64,000 bases of DNA from Limnobacter sp. MED105 (GTDB lineage: Bacteria; Pseudomonadota; Gammaproteobacteria; Burkholderiales; Burkholderiaceae_B), in assembly GCF_000170915.1 (NCBI RefSeq), contig NZ_ABCT01000002.1, positions 124,001-188,000 of the forward strand. The letters run 5' to 3'. The notes under the pieces are model-generated. The model saw only the letters and a list, made by a program, of their open reading frames with translations, was not told the origin of the DNA and did not search any database. Shown here piece after piece: positions 36,657 to 45,366 of the stretch. The number at the start of each line of letters is the position of its first letter. Positions within the stretch are counted from its first letter, which is position 1. The translations under genes and the position numbers were made by a program.

Positions 36657-37967
36657 TCACCCCCGATGTTGTTGTTCTGCCCCAAACGGAATTAGGTGAC
36701 TTACTTTGCGTCCAGGTCGAGCATACCAAATCCAACTGAACAATTGCAGAGTCCACAAAATGGCCAGCGAAAGCCGCATGGCGTCGGTACTCTCCAACCC
36801 CAATGCCACAAAGGTATCAATGCCTATGCCAATGCCCCATTGAATACTGAAGGCACCAATAAAAATCAGAAGGTTCAAGGCCGTACTGGACCGACCCGTG
36901 AGTTTTTTGGGAAAAGGCTTGTTGCAGGTGGCGTAGGTCATGATGCCGGAGGAAATCAGGAAAGCATGGATCAACCAACCCCACAGGCTTGATTGCGCGC
37001 CCTGCACAATTTGAACGGCAAACACCAACAAAGACAGGCCCATGCCGATCATCATGATTTGATCTTCATCGCCCCCCGCCTTGGACACCCTGCGAGTCAG
37101 GAAACCGAGGGCCAGATAGCCCAACATCAGCACTGCAGAAATCCAGAACATGTTTTGCGCCGCCTGGGCATTGCTGACCCCAATCACATTGGTGAACCAA
37201 GGGCCTACCCACAAACCATGGAATGCCATGAACCCCCCTTGCGTGATCATCGCCAAGGGGGCAACACGCCAAAAATGAGGGTGCGCATAAATGGCCCGGT
37301 AACCTTGGGCCATGTCCGCCACTGACTGGGTTTTTTGGGGTTTGAACAACGCAGGCAAAGCAAACCACAAAGCAAAACCGGCCAGTACACACAGCACCGC
37401 GGCCACACCAAACACACCTCGCCACCCCAGGGCAGGCAGCGCCGCCTCCACGGGCGTGGTCACGGTGAGTGCTCCCAACGACCCGGCCACCAGCATCCAC
37501 GACGACAAGCTAGCCTGCATGTGCGGCCTGAAATACAGCGAGTAGGCTTTTACAGCCGCCATCAAGCATGCCGACACACCCACACCAATCAGGGCGCGGC
37601 CCAGCCACAACACCAAATAAGAATCAGCAACGGCAAACAACAAGGCACCCAGCGCTGCAAAACCGATCAATACCGCCTCAACACGCCTGGGGCCGTAACG
37701 ATCCAGCATGACGCCAACAGGTAATTGCATGATGGCAAAGGACAGAAAATAGGCCGAGGCCAAAAAGCCCAGCTGCCCGGCAGTCAGTCCGAGTTCTTGA
37801 ACCAAAGGCTGGGCAATGACTGCATTGATGGCCCTGAATGCATAGGACATGATGTACGCAGCCGCAAAGATCACAAACATGCGCATGGCGAGGCTGCCAT
37901 TCACATACATGTGCTCTACGCCGTCTGGCCCAATTTCACGCGATACATTTTGGGGCTTGTATTGCAT
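36657..37967 (-). CDS. MFS transporter
   Basis: 436 residues with about 12 predicted membrane helices. The MFS cytoplasmic loop signature is GVMLDRYGPRRVEAVLIG between helices 2 and 3, with ALGWRGVFGVAAVL at the middle. It overlaps the upstream lipoprotein gene by a single base and ends 2 bases before the Fe-S gene, so the three form an operon. The substrate cannot be told. The link to a redox protein hints at a carboxylate or related metabolite. Confidence 0.85.
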   Translation of the reverse strand: MQYKPQNVSREIGPDGVEHMYVNGSLAMRMFVIFAAAYIMSYAFRAINAVIAQPLVQELGLTAGQLGFLASAYFLSFAIMQLPVGVMLDRYGPRRVEAVLIGFAALGALLFAVADSYLVLWLGRALIGVGVSACLMAAVKAYSLYFRPHMQASLSSWMLVAGSLGALTVTTPVEAALPALGWRGVFGVAAVLCVLAGFALWFALPALFKPQKTQSVADMAQGYRAIYAHPHFWRVAPLAMITQGGFMAFHGLWVGPWFTNVIGVSNAQAAQNMFWISAVLMLGYLALGFLTRRVSKAGGDEDQIMMIGMGLSLLVFAVQIVQGAQSSLWGWLIHAFLISSGIMTYATCNKPFPKKLTGRSSTALNLLIFIGAFSIQWGIGIGIDTFVALGLESTDAMRLSLAILWTLQLFSWIWYARPGRKVSHLIPFGAEQQHRG

Positions 37968-38509
37968 TACTGCCCCAGCAGGGAAAAGCCACCAAACCAG
38001 GAAGTGGCTGAATCGGGATTGGCTGCTTCACCAGGGCCCATCATCAACACTTCATAAAGTACGCCTTGGTGCTCGAAAAAACGGGCCTGCGCAAAAGCGG
38101 CTTCACCGGAAGACAACTTGCCTGTGATCGACATTTCATGCACGGTTTTACCCAACCATTGAATGGGCTTTACTTCTGCTTGACCAGCGGCAATATTGTT
38201 GGCAATCGCCTGGGCCAAAGCATCCCGCAAGGCGGGGCCCTGTAAAGCAAGGTCGCCCTGCAAAGGCACGGTGCCCACTGCAAAATATAAACCTTCAATT
38301 TGAGCCGCCTGCAAAGTCAGCGGCACTTGAAGCCCGATCAAATCCATGGTTCGGGTGGCCTGCGCCGGCTTGTCAGGAAATGTAGCCATGTAGCCAATGT
38401 CGGTGTTGGGTACCACCCGCCAGTTGAACTGGGGCGAACACGCGACCAAGGCGCATAATGCGAGCAGGGAAACGAAAATTGCACGGCTTTGAGCAAAGGC
38501 TGTTTTCAT
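37967..38509 (-). CDS. Small lipoprotein of unknown function
   Basis: 180 residues. The signal peptide ends in the lipobox LVAC, so the mature N-terminus is a lipidated Cys near residue 24. The rest is a mixed alpha/beta domain (GYMATFPDKPAQATRTM, YFAVGTVPLQ, GKTVHEMSITGKLSSGEAAFAQARFF). I do not recognise the family. It is the first gene of the lipoprotein-MFS-FeS operon and divergent from the DUF1840 gene. Confidence 0.72.
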   Translation of the reverse strand: MKTAFAQSRAIFVSLLALCALVACSPQFNWRVVPNTDIGYMATFPDKPAQATRTMDLIGLQVPLTLQAAQIEGLYFAVGTVPLQGDLALQGPALRDALAQAIANNIAAGQAEVKPIQWLGKTVHEMSITGKLSSGEAAFAQARFFEHQGVLYEVLMMGPGEAANPDSATSWFGGFSLLGQ

Positions 38510-38599
38510 GAGGCGCTTTGAGGCGAAAATTAGGCAGGTGCTCCATTGTAGGGGCTCTTGATACAGATCAATAGCAGTGATAACCAGAGTGTGAACAGA

Positions 38600-38932
38600 A
38601 TGGGTATTGTGAAATTCAAATCAAAAGCAGCCGGCGACATTGTGATGTTCAAGTCCAATGCAGACCAACTGTTTCGAATCATGGGCATTGAACCCAGCGA
38701 GCGGGGTGTGATTGAGCCTCGCGACTTGGCCCATGCGCATGCACAACTGGTGGCCGCGGTAAATGCCGAACGCATGGCTCGCGCCGAGAACCCGATTGAT
38801 GAAGATGAGCTAAGCGCAGAAGAAAAAATTGCCCTGAAAAACCATGTGGGACTTGAACAAAGGGCTTACCCTTTGTTGAAGATGCTGGAAGAAGCGGCGA
38901 AAAAAGAAGTGGATGTGCATTGGGGGTTCTGA
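38600..38932 (+). CDS. DUF1840-family protein
   Basis: 110 residues from the ATG at 38600. The upstream in-frame ATG at 38558 gives an extension not seen in the family. It begins GIVKFKSKAAGDIVMFKSN and continues with ERGVIEP and a C-terminal helix ending VDVHWGF, the layout of DUF1840. It is a small cytoplasmic protein common in betaproteobacteria with no known function. Confidence 0.8.
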   Translation: MGIVKFKSKAAGDIVMFKSNADQLFRIMGIEPSERGVIEPRDLAHAHAQLVAAVNAERMARAENPIDEDELSAEEKIALKNHVGLEQRAYPLLKMLEEAAKKEVDVHWGF

Positions 38933-38960
38933 TGAACCCCCTTCACTGGCTGGCGTGTAA

Positions 38961-39482
38961 TTAGGCGTTTGCTGTTTCGCGGCGGCGCACTGGGCCTGCA
39001 ATTGCTTCAACTTGTGCTTGGGTTTTCTTGCCCAGGCCAATTAAAAAGCCCAGTTCAGCCACCACAAACAGTGGGCCGATCGCCAAGCCAATCAGGTCAT
39101 CAACAAAAGCAGGCTTGCGGCCTTCGTAGTAATGGCCCACAAACTGGATAATCCAGCCCACCACAAAAATACCCACGCCAGCACCCAGCCAGGCTGCTGT
39201 GCTCAAGGTTGCAAAATGCCCGGCAGTCAGCAGTAGCGCGCCGTGAATGACAAACATGGCCAGGCCATAGGTGGGGCTCAGCTTGAGATAAAACAGGCTG
39301 GACAGCAAAAAAACCAACAAGGCGGGTGTAACCGCGATACCGGCCACATCCACCGACACGCGCGACAACAGGATTAACACCGACAACACAATAATGGGAA
39401 CGCCCACAAAGTGGGTGGCAATGTTGCGTGGGTCACGGTGATACGTGGCATAGGTTGCCAGTTGGTCGACCAACGTTCTCAT
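38961..39482 (-). CDS. Mpo1/DUF962-family membrane protein
   Basis: 173 residues from the ATG at 39482, which has AGGAGA upstream. The family motif YATYHRDPRNIATHFVGVP near the N-terminus includes the conserved His residues, and GHYYEGRKPAFVDD is the second motif, with four or so membrane helices around them. The yeast relative Mpo1 is an Fe-dependent dioxygenase that shortens 2-hydroxy fatty acids. The bacterial role is not established. Confidence 0.85.
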   Translation of the reverse strand: MRTLVDQLATYATYHRDPRNIATHFVGVPIIVLSVLILLSRVSVDVAGIAVTPALLVFLLSSLFYLKLSPTYGLAMFVIHGALLLTAGHFATLSTAAWLGAGVGIFVVGWIIQFVGHYYEGRKPAFVDDLIGLAIGPLFVVAELGFLIGLGKKTQAQVEAIAGPVRRRETANA

Positions 39483-39519
39483 GGCTTGTTCTCCTTGAAG
39501 CGGCAAATGTTCTAAACGT

Positions 39520-39550
39520 TTGATTTTGAGCTTGTATGGTTACAAATCAA
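39520..39550. promoter_or_regulatory. Inverted repeat TTGATTT-N17-AAATCAA
   Basis: A perfect 7-base inverted repeat lies in the gap between the divergent Mpo1-like and Crp/Fnr-type genes. The half-site TTGAT is like that of FNR, but the 17-base spacer is too long for a classic FNR box. It may be two half-sites or chance. Confidence 0.3.
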
Positions 39551-39624
39551 GGCTGAAAGGTCTGTCAATTGCCTGACATTTGATGCTAATTTAGTAGAAC
39601 AGGTGGAGACATAACAAAAAAACA

Positions 39625-40335
39625 ATGCAGACACACAACATTCAACAAATATTGAACCGCGGAAAATGGTTTGCCAGTTTGCCCGGCAACCTGCAACAGG
39701 CTTTGTTAAAGCATGGCGTTTTGCGTCAGTTCCAGAACGGGCAGCGCCTGTTCTCGAGGGGCGATTGTGCCGACGGTTTGTATGCTGTACTCAGCGGGTC
39801 GGTACAAATTGTGGGGGCCAGCAAACATGGCGCAGAGGACAAGCATGTAATCCTGACCCTGATTGACCCACCGGACTGGTTTGGAGAAATTTGCCTGTTT
39901 GACCGTCAACCCAGAACCCACGACGCGCTGGCGGATGGACCTGCCACTGTATTTCATGTGCGGCAGGCTCTGCTGGATCAACTAATTTCAGAAAACCCCA
40001 ACTACTGGCGTGAATTTGGCCTGCTGTTAACCCAGAAGGTTCGCCTTATTTTTGGAGCCATTGAAGACGCGGCCCTGTTACCCACCCCCACCCGCCTTGC
40101 CCGCCGTTTGCTGCAAATGGCTGAGGGCTACGGCATACGATCGGACAGCAGCACCGTAAGCGCGCGCACCCTGCATGTGTCGCAAGAAAAGCTCTCAGCC
40201 ATGCTGTCAATTTCGCGGCAAACAGTGAACCAGATGCTGAAGGAGCTGGAGCATGAAGGTCTGTTGTTGTTGGGACGCGGAAATATTGAAATTCTGGATC
40301 TTGATGGCTTGAAGAAAAAAGGCCAAATCAACTAG
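39625..40335 (+). CDS. Crp/Fnr-family transcription regulator
   Basis: 236 residues. A cyclic-nucleotide-binding-type beta roll (FQNGQRLFSRGDCADGLYAV, WFGEICLFD) is joined by a long helix to a winged helix-turn-helix (LHVSQEKLSAMLSISRQTVN). The four Cys residues of oxygen-sensing FNR are absent, so it is not an oxygen sensor of that type, and the Arg/Ser pair that binds cAMP in Crp is not clearly present. Its targets are unknown. It precedes a DUF4394 lipoprotein gene by about 90 bases. Confidence 0.9.
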   Translation: MQTHNIQQILNRGKWFASLPGNLQQALLKHGVLRQFQNGQRLFSRGDCADGLYAVLSGSVQIVGASKHGAEDKHVILTLIDPPDWFGEICLFDRQPRTHDALADGPATVFHVRQALLDQLISENPNYWREFGLLLTQKVRLIFGAIEDAALLPTPTRLARRLLQMAEGYGIRSDSSTVSARTLHVSQEKLSAMLSISRQTVNQMLKELEHEGLLLLGRGNIEILDLDGLKKKGQIN

Positions 40336-40423
40336 CTGCATCCAAAACACGCCACGCTGTGTTCCCTCTGTGTCGACTTGTGGTTTGACACCTGTTTTAG
40401 GCATTAACGACAGAGGGATTCAA

Positions 40424-42208
40424 ATGAAATTCAAGAAAAAATTTGTGGCACTGGCTTTGTCCAGTTTGGTGTTGGGTGGTTGTTTTTCAGACGATGACAC
40501 CCCAGCGATGAGCGCAGGTGATGTGTTCCTGCTGACCGATGCAAACCAGTTGGCTTCTCTAAACCGGGATAATCCAACACAGTTAAGAACCAGCACCCAA
40601 TTGAACGGTTTCATGACCAACGGCGAAGTCGCAATTGGCATGGATTTCCGCCCTTTTAATGGCAACCTGTATGTAGTGACCAAAGATGCAAGTGATGTAG
40701 GGCGTGTTTACACTGCCAACACCACCACTGGCGCGCTCACTCTTATTGCCACCTTGGTGGCCGACCCCGCAGATGACTCACCCGGAAACGCCGCTTATGC
40801 CACTTTGCTAGGCGACAATTTTGGCGTGGATTTTAACCCAGCAGCTGACGCGCTGCGTGTAGTTAGCGATGCAGGCCAGAACCTGCGTATCTTCCTCGAC
40901 AACGATCGCCGTGCTACCAAAACAGCAGGACAAACAATCACCGACCTGGAAATCAACGGTGGCCCAGCCAACGCAGAGACAACAGGCGCGGCTTACACCA
41001 ACTCGTTTGATGGCACCAGCGGCACCCGACTTTTTGACATCGACACTGTCAACAATCGCTTGGTACTACAAAGCGCAAACCCGGGCACGTTGACAGATAT
41101 TGCTCCATTGGGAGTAACAGCAACAGCTGTCAATGGTTTTGACATCGACCCTGAAACCAATGTGGGCTATGCGCTACTCACAGTGGGGGGCAGCAAAGGC
41201 TTGTACACAGTGCGTATTCCTGACCCAGCCGAAACATTTCCTCTCACAACCAATGCAGCAGCATTGCTGGGCAACGTCAACATCAGCGGTAACGTGATTG
41301 GTCTTGCTGTTGAATTGAACGAAAACCCAACGGTTGTTGGCTTGAACGGCACACTGACTGCGCCAACCCTGTTCAGCTTCTCGTTGCGCACTCCGAACAC
41401 GATTAGCAGCCCAGTCGCAGTGACAGGGTTGGCCATGGGCGATCAGCTGTTGGGCATTGATGTACGCCCAGCAACTGGAGAACTATACGGCTTCGTGCGC
41501 AATGGCACGAACGGCAAGCTGTATACCATTAACCCCGATACTGGCGCAGCCACGCTGGAATCCAGCTTGAGCAATGCCAATACGGCCGGTGGCGCTTTGG
41601 TATTTGACGCAGGCAAAAATTACAGCATCGACTTCAACCCAGCAGCAGACCGCCTGCGAGTTGTTAGCTCAGGCATTGGTGACGGCGAAAACTACCGTAT
41701 CAACGTAGACACGGGTGCCACTATTGTGGAACGTGACCGGTTGGCTGCACCCGGCGGCGATGCGGCTGGTGGTGACTTGCAAGCTGATGCCGCTGCACCA
41801 ACGCCAGCTGCTGCAGACTTCAGCGTGACTCAAATTGCCTACACCCGCAATTTCTCATCGACCATCCGTCCGAGTCCAGCCACAAAAATGTTCGACATTG
41901 ATTCCACCAATTCGACTTTGCTGCAACAACTGCCCCCCAACACGGGCTTGTTGAGGCAAATCGGTGCGATCGGTGGCACCTTGGACAACTTCGCCGGCTT
42001 TGATGTAGTGGGCGGTGACGATGGCGCGCGAGTGATTGCTGGGCGCGTTGGTTTGACCGGCCCATACAGCCTGTTTGACATTAACCTGGGAACTGGTGCA
42101 GCGACCGCTGCTGGGGCACTGATCGGCACGGGCGCTACCAACCAAATTGGTGGCGCCACCGGCCCAGCCGACCTTCGCGATTTGGCGATTATCTACAACC
42201 AACAGTAA
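40424..42208 (+). CDS. DUF4394-repeat lipoprotein
   Basis: 594 residues from the ATG at 40424 (AGAGGG upstream). The lipobox is LVLGGC. The mature protein has two similar DUF4394 halves of about 270 residues. Each begins with a variant of the pattern GMDFRPFNGNLYVVTKD/GIDVRPATGELYGFVRN and later FGVDFNPAADALRVVS/YSIDFNPAADRLRVVS. The family is a beta-propeller-like surface or periplasmic protein of unknown function. The gene is ended by a strong terminator. Confidence 0.85.
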   Translation: MKFKKKFVALALSSLVLGGCFSDDDTPAMSAGDVFLLTDANQLASLNRDNPTQLRTSTQLNGFMTNGEVAIGMDFRPFNGNLYVVTKDASDVGRVYTANTTTGALTLIATLVADPADDSPGNAAYATLLGDNFGVDFNPAADALRVVSDAGQNLRIFLDNDRRATKTAGQTITDLEINGGPANAETTGAAYTNSFDGTSGTRLFDIDTVNNRLVLQSANPGTLTDIAPLGVTATAVNGFDIDPETNVGYALLTVGGSKGLYTVRIPDPAETFPLTTNAAALLGNVNISGNVIGLAVELNENPTVVGLNGTLTAPTLFSFSLRTPNTISSPVAVTGLAMGDQLLGIDVRPATGELYGFVRNGTNGKLYTINPDTGAATLESSLSNANTAGGALVFDAGKNYSIDFNPAADRLRVVSSGIGDGENYRINVDTGATIVERDRLAAPGGDAAGGDLQADAAAPTPAAADFSVTQIAYTRNFSSTIRPSPATKMFDIDSTNSTLLQQLPPNTGLLRQIGAIGGTLDNFAGFDVVGGDDGARVIAGRVGLTGPYSLFDINLGTGAATAAGALIGTGATNQIGGATGPADLRDLAIIYNQQ

Positions 42209-42223
42209 TCAAGTTGTAGAAGC

Positions 42224-42257
42224 AAAAAGCCCCGGTCTGTTAGACCGGGGCTTTTTT
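42224..42257 (+). terminator. Strong intrinsic terminator after DUF4394 gene
   Basis: A stem AGCCCCGGTCT paired with AGACCGGGGCT is followed by six T residues. It also has an A-run on the other side and may work in both directions, between convergent genes. Confidence 0.93.
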
Positions 42258-42273
42258 ATTCACACCATCGAAT

Positions 42274-42993
42274 TCACTTCAACGCCACCGCGGTACCAAT
42301 GAACATGATTTCACCGGAAGGGCGGTTGCCCAAAGGCGATCCGCCTGCTGGTTCGAGCGTGACTTCGAACAACTGCTGCTCAACCAGTTTGGGGAGCATG
42401 TCGGCGGGCAGTTCCAGCGGCTTGCCCAATTCCATCAAACCCAATGAGGTTGGGCCAGCATCGGTGGGTGCTTTGGTCCATAGCTGCAAGCTTTTGCCCA
42501 TGTTGGCGGGGTTGCCTTCAATGGGCAAACCACCAATTTGATACACGCGAATGGTGTCGTTCGGGCGCGCTTCCACCAGCCATTCGGTGGTTTTATCGGG
42601 GCTTTTCATCACTGCCACGTAGCGGGGCCCATCATTGAGTTGTTGACTGGCACCAAACAACTGCACGCCCAGCACTACCACTGCAGCGCTGGCTGCTACA
42701 GCCCACCCTTTCCACAACCAAGCAAAAAGCGCGGCCACTGCTGAAGCAGTTTTTTCGCCAGCCATGGCAATAGAACGGTCCACTTTGGCCCACACCTTGG
42801 CACTCACAGGTTCTTGCTCAAACTTCCTGGACATGGCGGCGAAGTGTTCAGTCCAGCTGCTCACTTCTTTGGCCAACTCGGGATCCTGGTTCAAGCGTCG
42901 CTCGAAATCCTGTCGCTCAGCGTCTGTCATTACGCCGAGCACGTACTCGCCAGCCTCAACAATCTTGGCTTCTGTCTGCGTCGTCTCTGTCAT
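42274..42993 (-). CDS. RskA-family anti-sigma factor
   Basis: 239 residues from the ATG at 42993 (AAGGAG upstream). A GTG three codons earlier is possible. The N-terminal anti-sigma domain (EYVLGVMTDAERQDFERRL) is followed by a membrane helix (about 96-115, WAVAASAAVVVLGVQLF) and a periplasmic RskA domain (PRYVAVMKSPDKTTEW, QLWTKAPTDAGPTSLGLM). It overlaps the stop of the sigma gene as ATGA, so the two are probably made in a fixed ratio. Confidence 0.9.
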   Translation of the reverse strand: MTETTQTEAKIVEAGEYVLGVMTDAERQDFERRLNQDPELAKEVSSWTEHFAAMSRKFEQEPVSAKVWAKVDRSIAMAGEKTASAVAALFAWLWKGWAVAASAAVVVLGVQLFGASQQLNDGPRYVAVMKSPDKTTEWLVEARPNDTIRVYQIGGLPIEGNPANMGKSLQLWTKAPTDAGPTSLGLMELGKPLELPADMLPKLVEQQLFEVTLEPAGGSPLGNRPSGEIMFIGTAVALK

Positions 42994-43538
42994 GACAAAC
43001 ACTCCTTCAATTTCAACAATCCCCGGCGTATCCAGCTTTTGACACTGCCGAGGGGCGAATTCAATCGTTCTGCAATTTGCTCATGGGTGTACCCATCTAC
43101 GAAGGCCAATACAATGGCGTTGCGTTTGGTTTCGTCCAGTTTTCCCAAACATGCACTGAGCTTTTCGGCTTCTTGGGCCAACTCTTGATTGTCGTTGGTC
43201 GACAATTCCGGCACGTCGTGCTCTTCGGAAGACACTTCCATCAAGCGCTTGCGCACAGTATTTAACGCTTGGTTGCGCACCACCGTGTACACCCAACCGC
43301 GCGCAGATCCCAAGGCGGGAGAGTATAACCGAGATCGATTCCAAACCTTGACCATGGCATCGTGCAAAACCTCTTCGGCCAGTTCACGCCGTTTCACGAT
43401 TCGATAGGCCACCGAAAATAACCAGCGGCTGTCACGCGCATAAATGGCCTGCAATGCAAACTTTTCACCACGCGCACAGGCCAAAAGTGCCGCCTCGTAG
43501 TCAAAGTCGCTTGGGTCAGTAGAATATTTGTCGGTCAC
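42990..43538 (-). CDS. ECF-family RNA polymerase sigma factor
   Basis: 182 residues from the GTG at 43538, the usual ECF length. A TTG at 43592 would add an N-terminus not seen in relatives. Sigma-2 (FSVAYRIVKRRELAEEVLHDAMVKVW) and sigma-4 (VLAFVDGYTHEQIAERLNSPLGSVKSWIRRGL) regions are intact. It belongs to the SigK-type group paired with RskA anti-sigma factors, which often answer redox or envelope stress. The neighbouring dps gene may be in its regulon, but this is inference. Confidence 0.92.
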   Translation of the reverse strand: MTDKYSTDPSDFDYEAALLACARGEKFALQAIYARDSRWLFSVAYRIVKRRELAEEVLHDAMVKVWNRSRLYSPALGSARGWVYTVVRNQALNTVRKRLMEVSSEEHDVPELSTNDNQELAQEAEKLSACLGKLDETKRNAIVLAFVDGYTHEQIAERLNSPLGSVKSWIRRGLLKLKECLS

Positions 43539-43629
43539 GTTAACACTACTCGCTGCAAGGTGAAACAGATGCAAAAGGGAGGGCAAAAACAAGGTGGCCC
43601 CCCGCTTGGGTTAAAACAAACAAGCTGAA

Positions 43630-44133
43630 TTAATCCTCCAGCAAGGCACGCAACATCCAGGCAGTTTTCTCGTGAATGTCCATGCGCTGTGTCAGCAAAT
43701 CAGCAGAGGGCTGGTCATCGCCGTCTTCAATGATAGGAAAAATTTCGCGAGCGGTGCGTGCAATCGCCTCGTGACCTTTGGCAAGAATTTCCACCATTTC
43801 CATGGCCTTGGGTGGCTTGGCAGGCGCATCTTTCAAAGTGCTTAACTTCGAGAATTCGGCATAGGAGCCTGGTGCATGAAAACCAAGCGCCCGGATACGT
43901 TCGGCAATCGGGTCCACTGCATTCCACATTTCGGTGTACTGCCCCATGAACATGGTGTGCAGGGTATTGAACATTTTACCGGTCACATTCCAGTGGAAGT
44001 TGTGCGTGGTCAGGTACAAGGTGTAGGTTTCGGCCAGCAGGCGGCTTAGGGCCTGGGCAATCGCGGCACGCTTGGCATCGGGGATACCGATGTTAATGGA
44101 GGGCATGTCAGGTTTCTTTGCTGCTTTGGCCAT
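43630..44133 (-). CDS. dps: Dps ferritin-like DNA-protection protein
   Basis: 167 residues with the Dps ferroxidase pattern THNFHWNVTG, MWNAVDPIAERIRALG and DIHEKTAWMLRALLED. The protein forms dodecamers that oxidise and store iron and shield DNA in stationary phase or oxidative stress. It has a short Lys-rich N-terminus (AKAAKKPD) that could touch DNA. It lies upstream of the ECF sigma gene on the same strand with a 91-base gap. Confidence 0.94.
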   Translation of the reverse strand: MAKAAKKPDMPSINIGIPDAKRAAIAQALSRLLAETYTLYLTTHNFHWNVTGKMFNTLHTMFMGQYTEMWNAVDPIAERIRALGFHAPGSYAEFSKLSTLKDAPAKPPKAMEMVEILAKGHEAIARTAREIFPIIEDGDDQPSADLLTQRMDIHEKTAWMLRALLED

Positions 44134-44148
44134 TTTCTCTCTCCTGTT

Positions 44149-45282
44149 CTATTCGATGGGTGACTGACCCAGTGGATTGGAAATAGTTGCAACCCCGTTG
44201 ATGTGCACAGACCCAAAGTACAGTTTGCCATCAAAGGGCGTCACCTGCGTCACGTAATAATAGTAAGCACCAGCCTTCTCAGCTTGCAGGTTGGCAATCA
44301 CGGTGCCTTGCGGGTTAATTGCCAGCGCCATGGCCTTGGGTTTGATCGGGAATTGAACGTAGTTCAATAATTTTGCCATCGCTTTGCGAACAGCAGGTTT
44401 GTCGGCGAGCGAATCCAGCAGCGGGTCACGTAAACTGGGTACAGCAACCCAATAGTTTCCATCGGCGTCCGTGCGAATATTGTCCGGGAAACCGGGCAGG
44501 CCATCGATCAATACATCGCTGGTTCCAGCCTTTTCGCCTTGTAACCAATAGCGCAGAATGCGGTATTCGCCGGTTTCGTTGACCAGCACATAATCGCCTG
44601 CTTTTGAAATTGTGACGCCGTTGGCAAACTGCAAGCCACTCAGTAACGTTTTGGTTTCACCTGTTTGAAAATCATATTGAAGCAATCGTCCGTTGGGGCC
44701 ATGTTCAAGAACATCGAGCACGTAGCTGTTCAAGTCAAACTTGCTGGAAGCGTCCGAGAAATAGGCAAAACGACCATCTGCACTCACAGCCACATCGTCT
44801 ACAAACTTGAATGGCACGCCTTCGGACCCAGTCGACAGTACCGTGACTTCGCCTTGCATGGTGACTTTCAACAAACCTTTGATTGCATCGGCAACCACCA
44901 AATAACCTTCGGGATGAAACACCAAACCCAGGGGGCGGCCTTTGGTGTTGCCAATCAGATCAAAAGGGGTTGTTTGGGGGCTTTCAGGCACCTGCAGTTT
45001 TGCCGGGTCGAAACGAACAATTTCACCGGTGTTCATACCTGTGTATAGCAATCCGTCTGGACCAGGTGCAATGGACTCTGGCTGCAGCAGGTTGTAGGTA
45101 CCAAACACTTGTGCATCTTGCAGCAAACTGTTGCTGGCATAGGGGCCTGAACTCAGGCTGGGCATGGGCGCTGGCTTCCAGGCCACAGGCTCCACAGGCG
45201 TAGAACCAAACACCACGACACCACCAATAACGACCACCGGCAGCAATACCACTGTAATCAAAACTTTGCCCAAAGCACGCAT
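44149..45282 (-). CDS. SMP-30/strictosidine-synthase-like lactonase-type protein
   Basis: 377 residues with an N-terminal membrane anchor (VLITVVLLPVVVIGGVVVFG), then a six-bladed beta-propeller with conserved SIAPGPDGLLYTG, GRPLGLVFHPEGYLVVADA, FVDDVAVSADGRFAYFSDAS, ANGVTISKAGDYVLVNET and LPGFPDNIRTDADGNYWVA. The family includes lactonases, APMAP and paraoxonase-like esterases. It is divergent from the acyl-CoA dehydrogenase gene, with 84 bases between them, so a lactone-opening role feeding that pathway is conceivable. Confidence 0.82.
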   Translation of the reverse strand: MRALGKVLITVVLLPVVVIGGVVVFGSTPVEPVAWKPAPMPSLSSGPYASNSLLQDAQVFGTYNLLQPESIAPGPDGLLYTGMNTGEIVRFDPAKLQVPESPQTTPFDLIGNTKGRPLGLVFHPEGYLVVADAIKGLLKVTMQGEVTVLSTGSEGVPFKFVDDVAVSADGRFAYFSDASSKFDLNSYVLDVLEHGPNGRLLQYDFQTGETKTLLSGLQFANGVTISKAGDYVLVNETGEYRILRYWLQGEKAGTSDVLIDGLPGFPDNIRTDADGNYWVAVPSLRDPLLDSLADKPAVRKAMAKLLNYVQFPIKPKAMALAINPQGTVIANLQAEKAGAYYYYVTQVTPFDGKLYFGSVHINGVATISNPLGQSPIE

Positions 45283-45366
45283 GTTGTTGACACCTTGAAA
45301 TTTCCGTTAGCATGGATGATATCGGAGGAAACAAGCCGAACACCAAGAAACACCAGGAGACACGTT

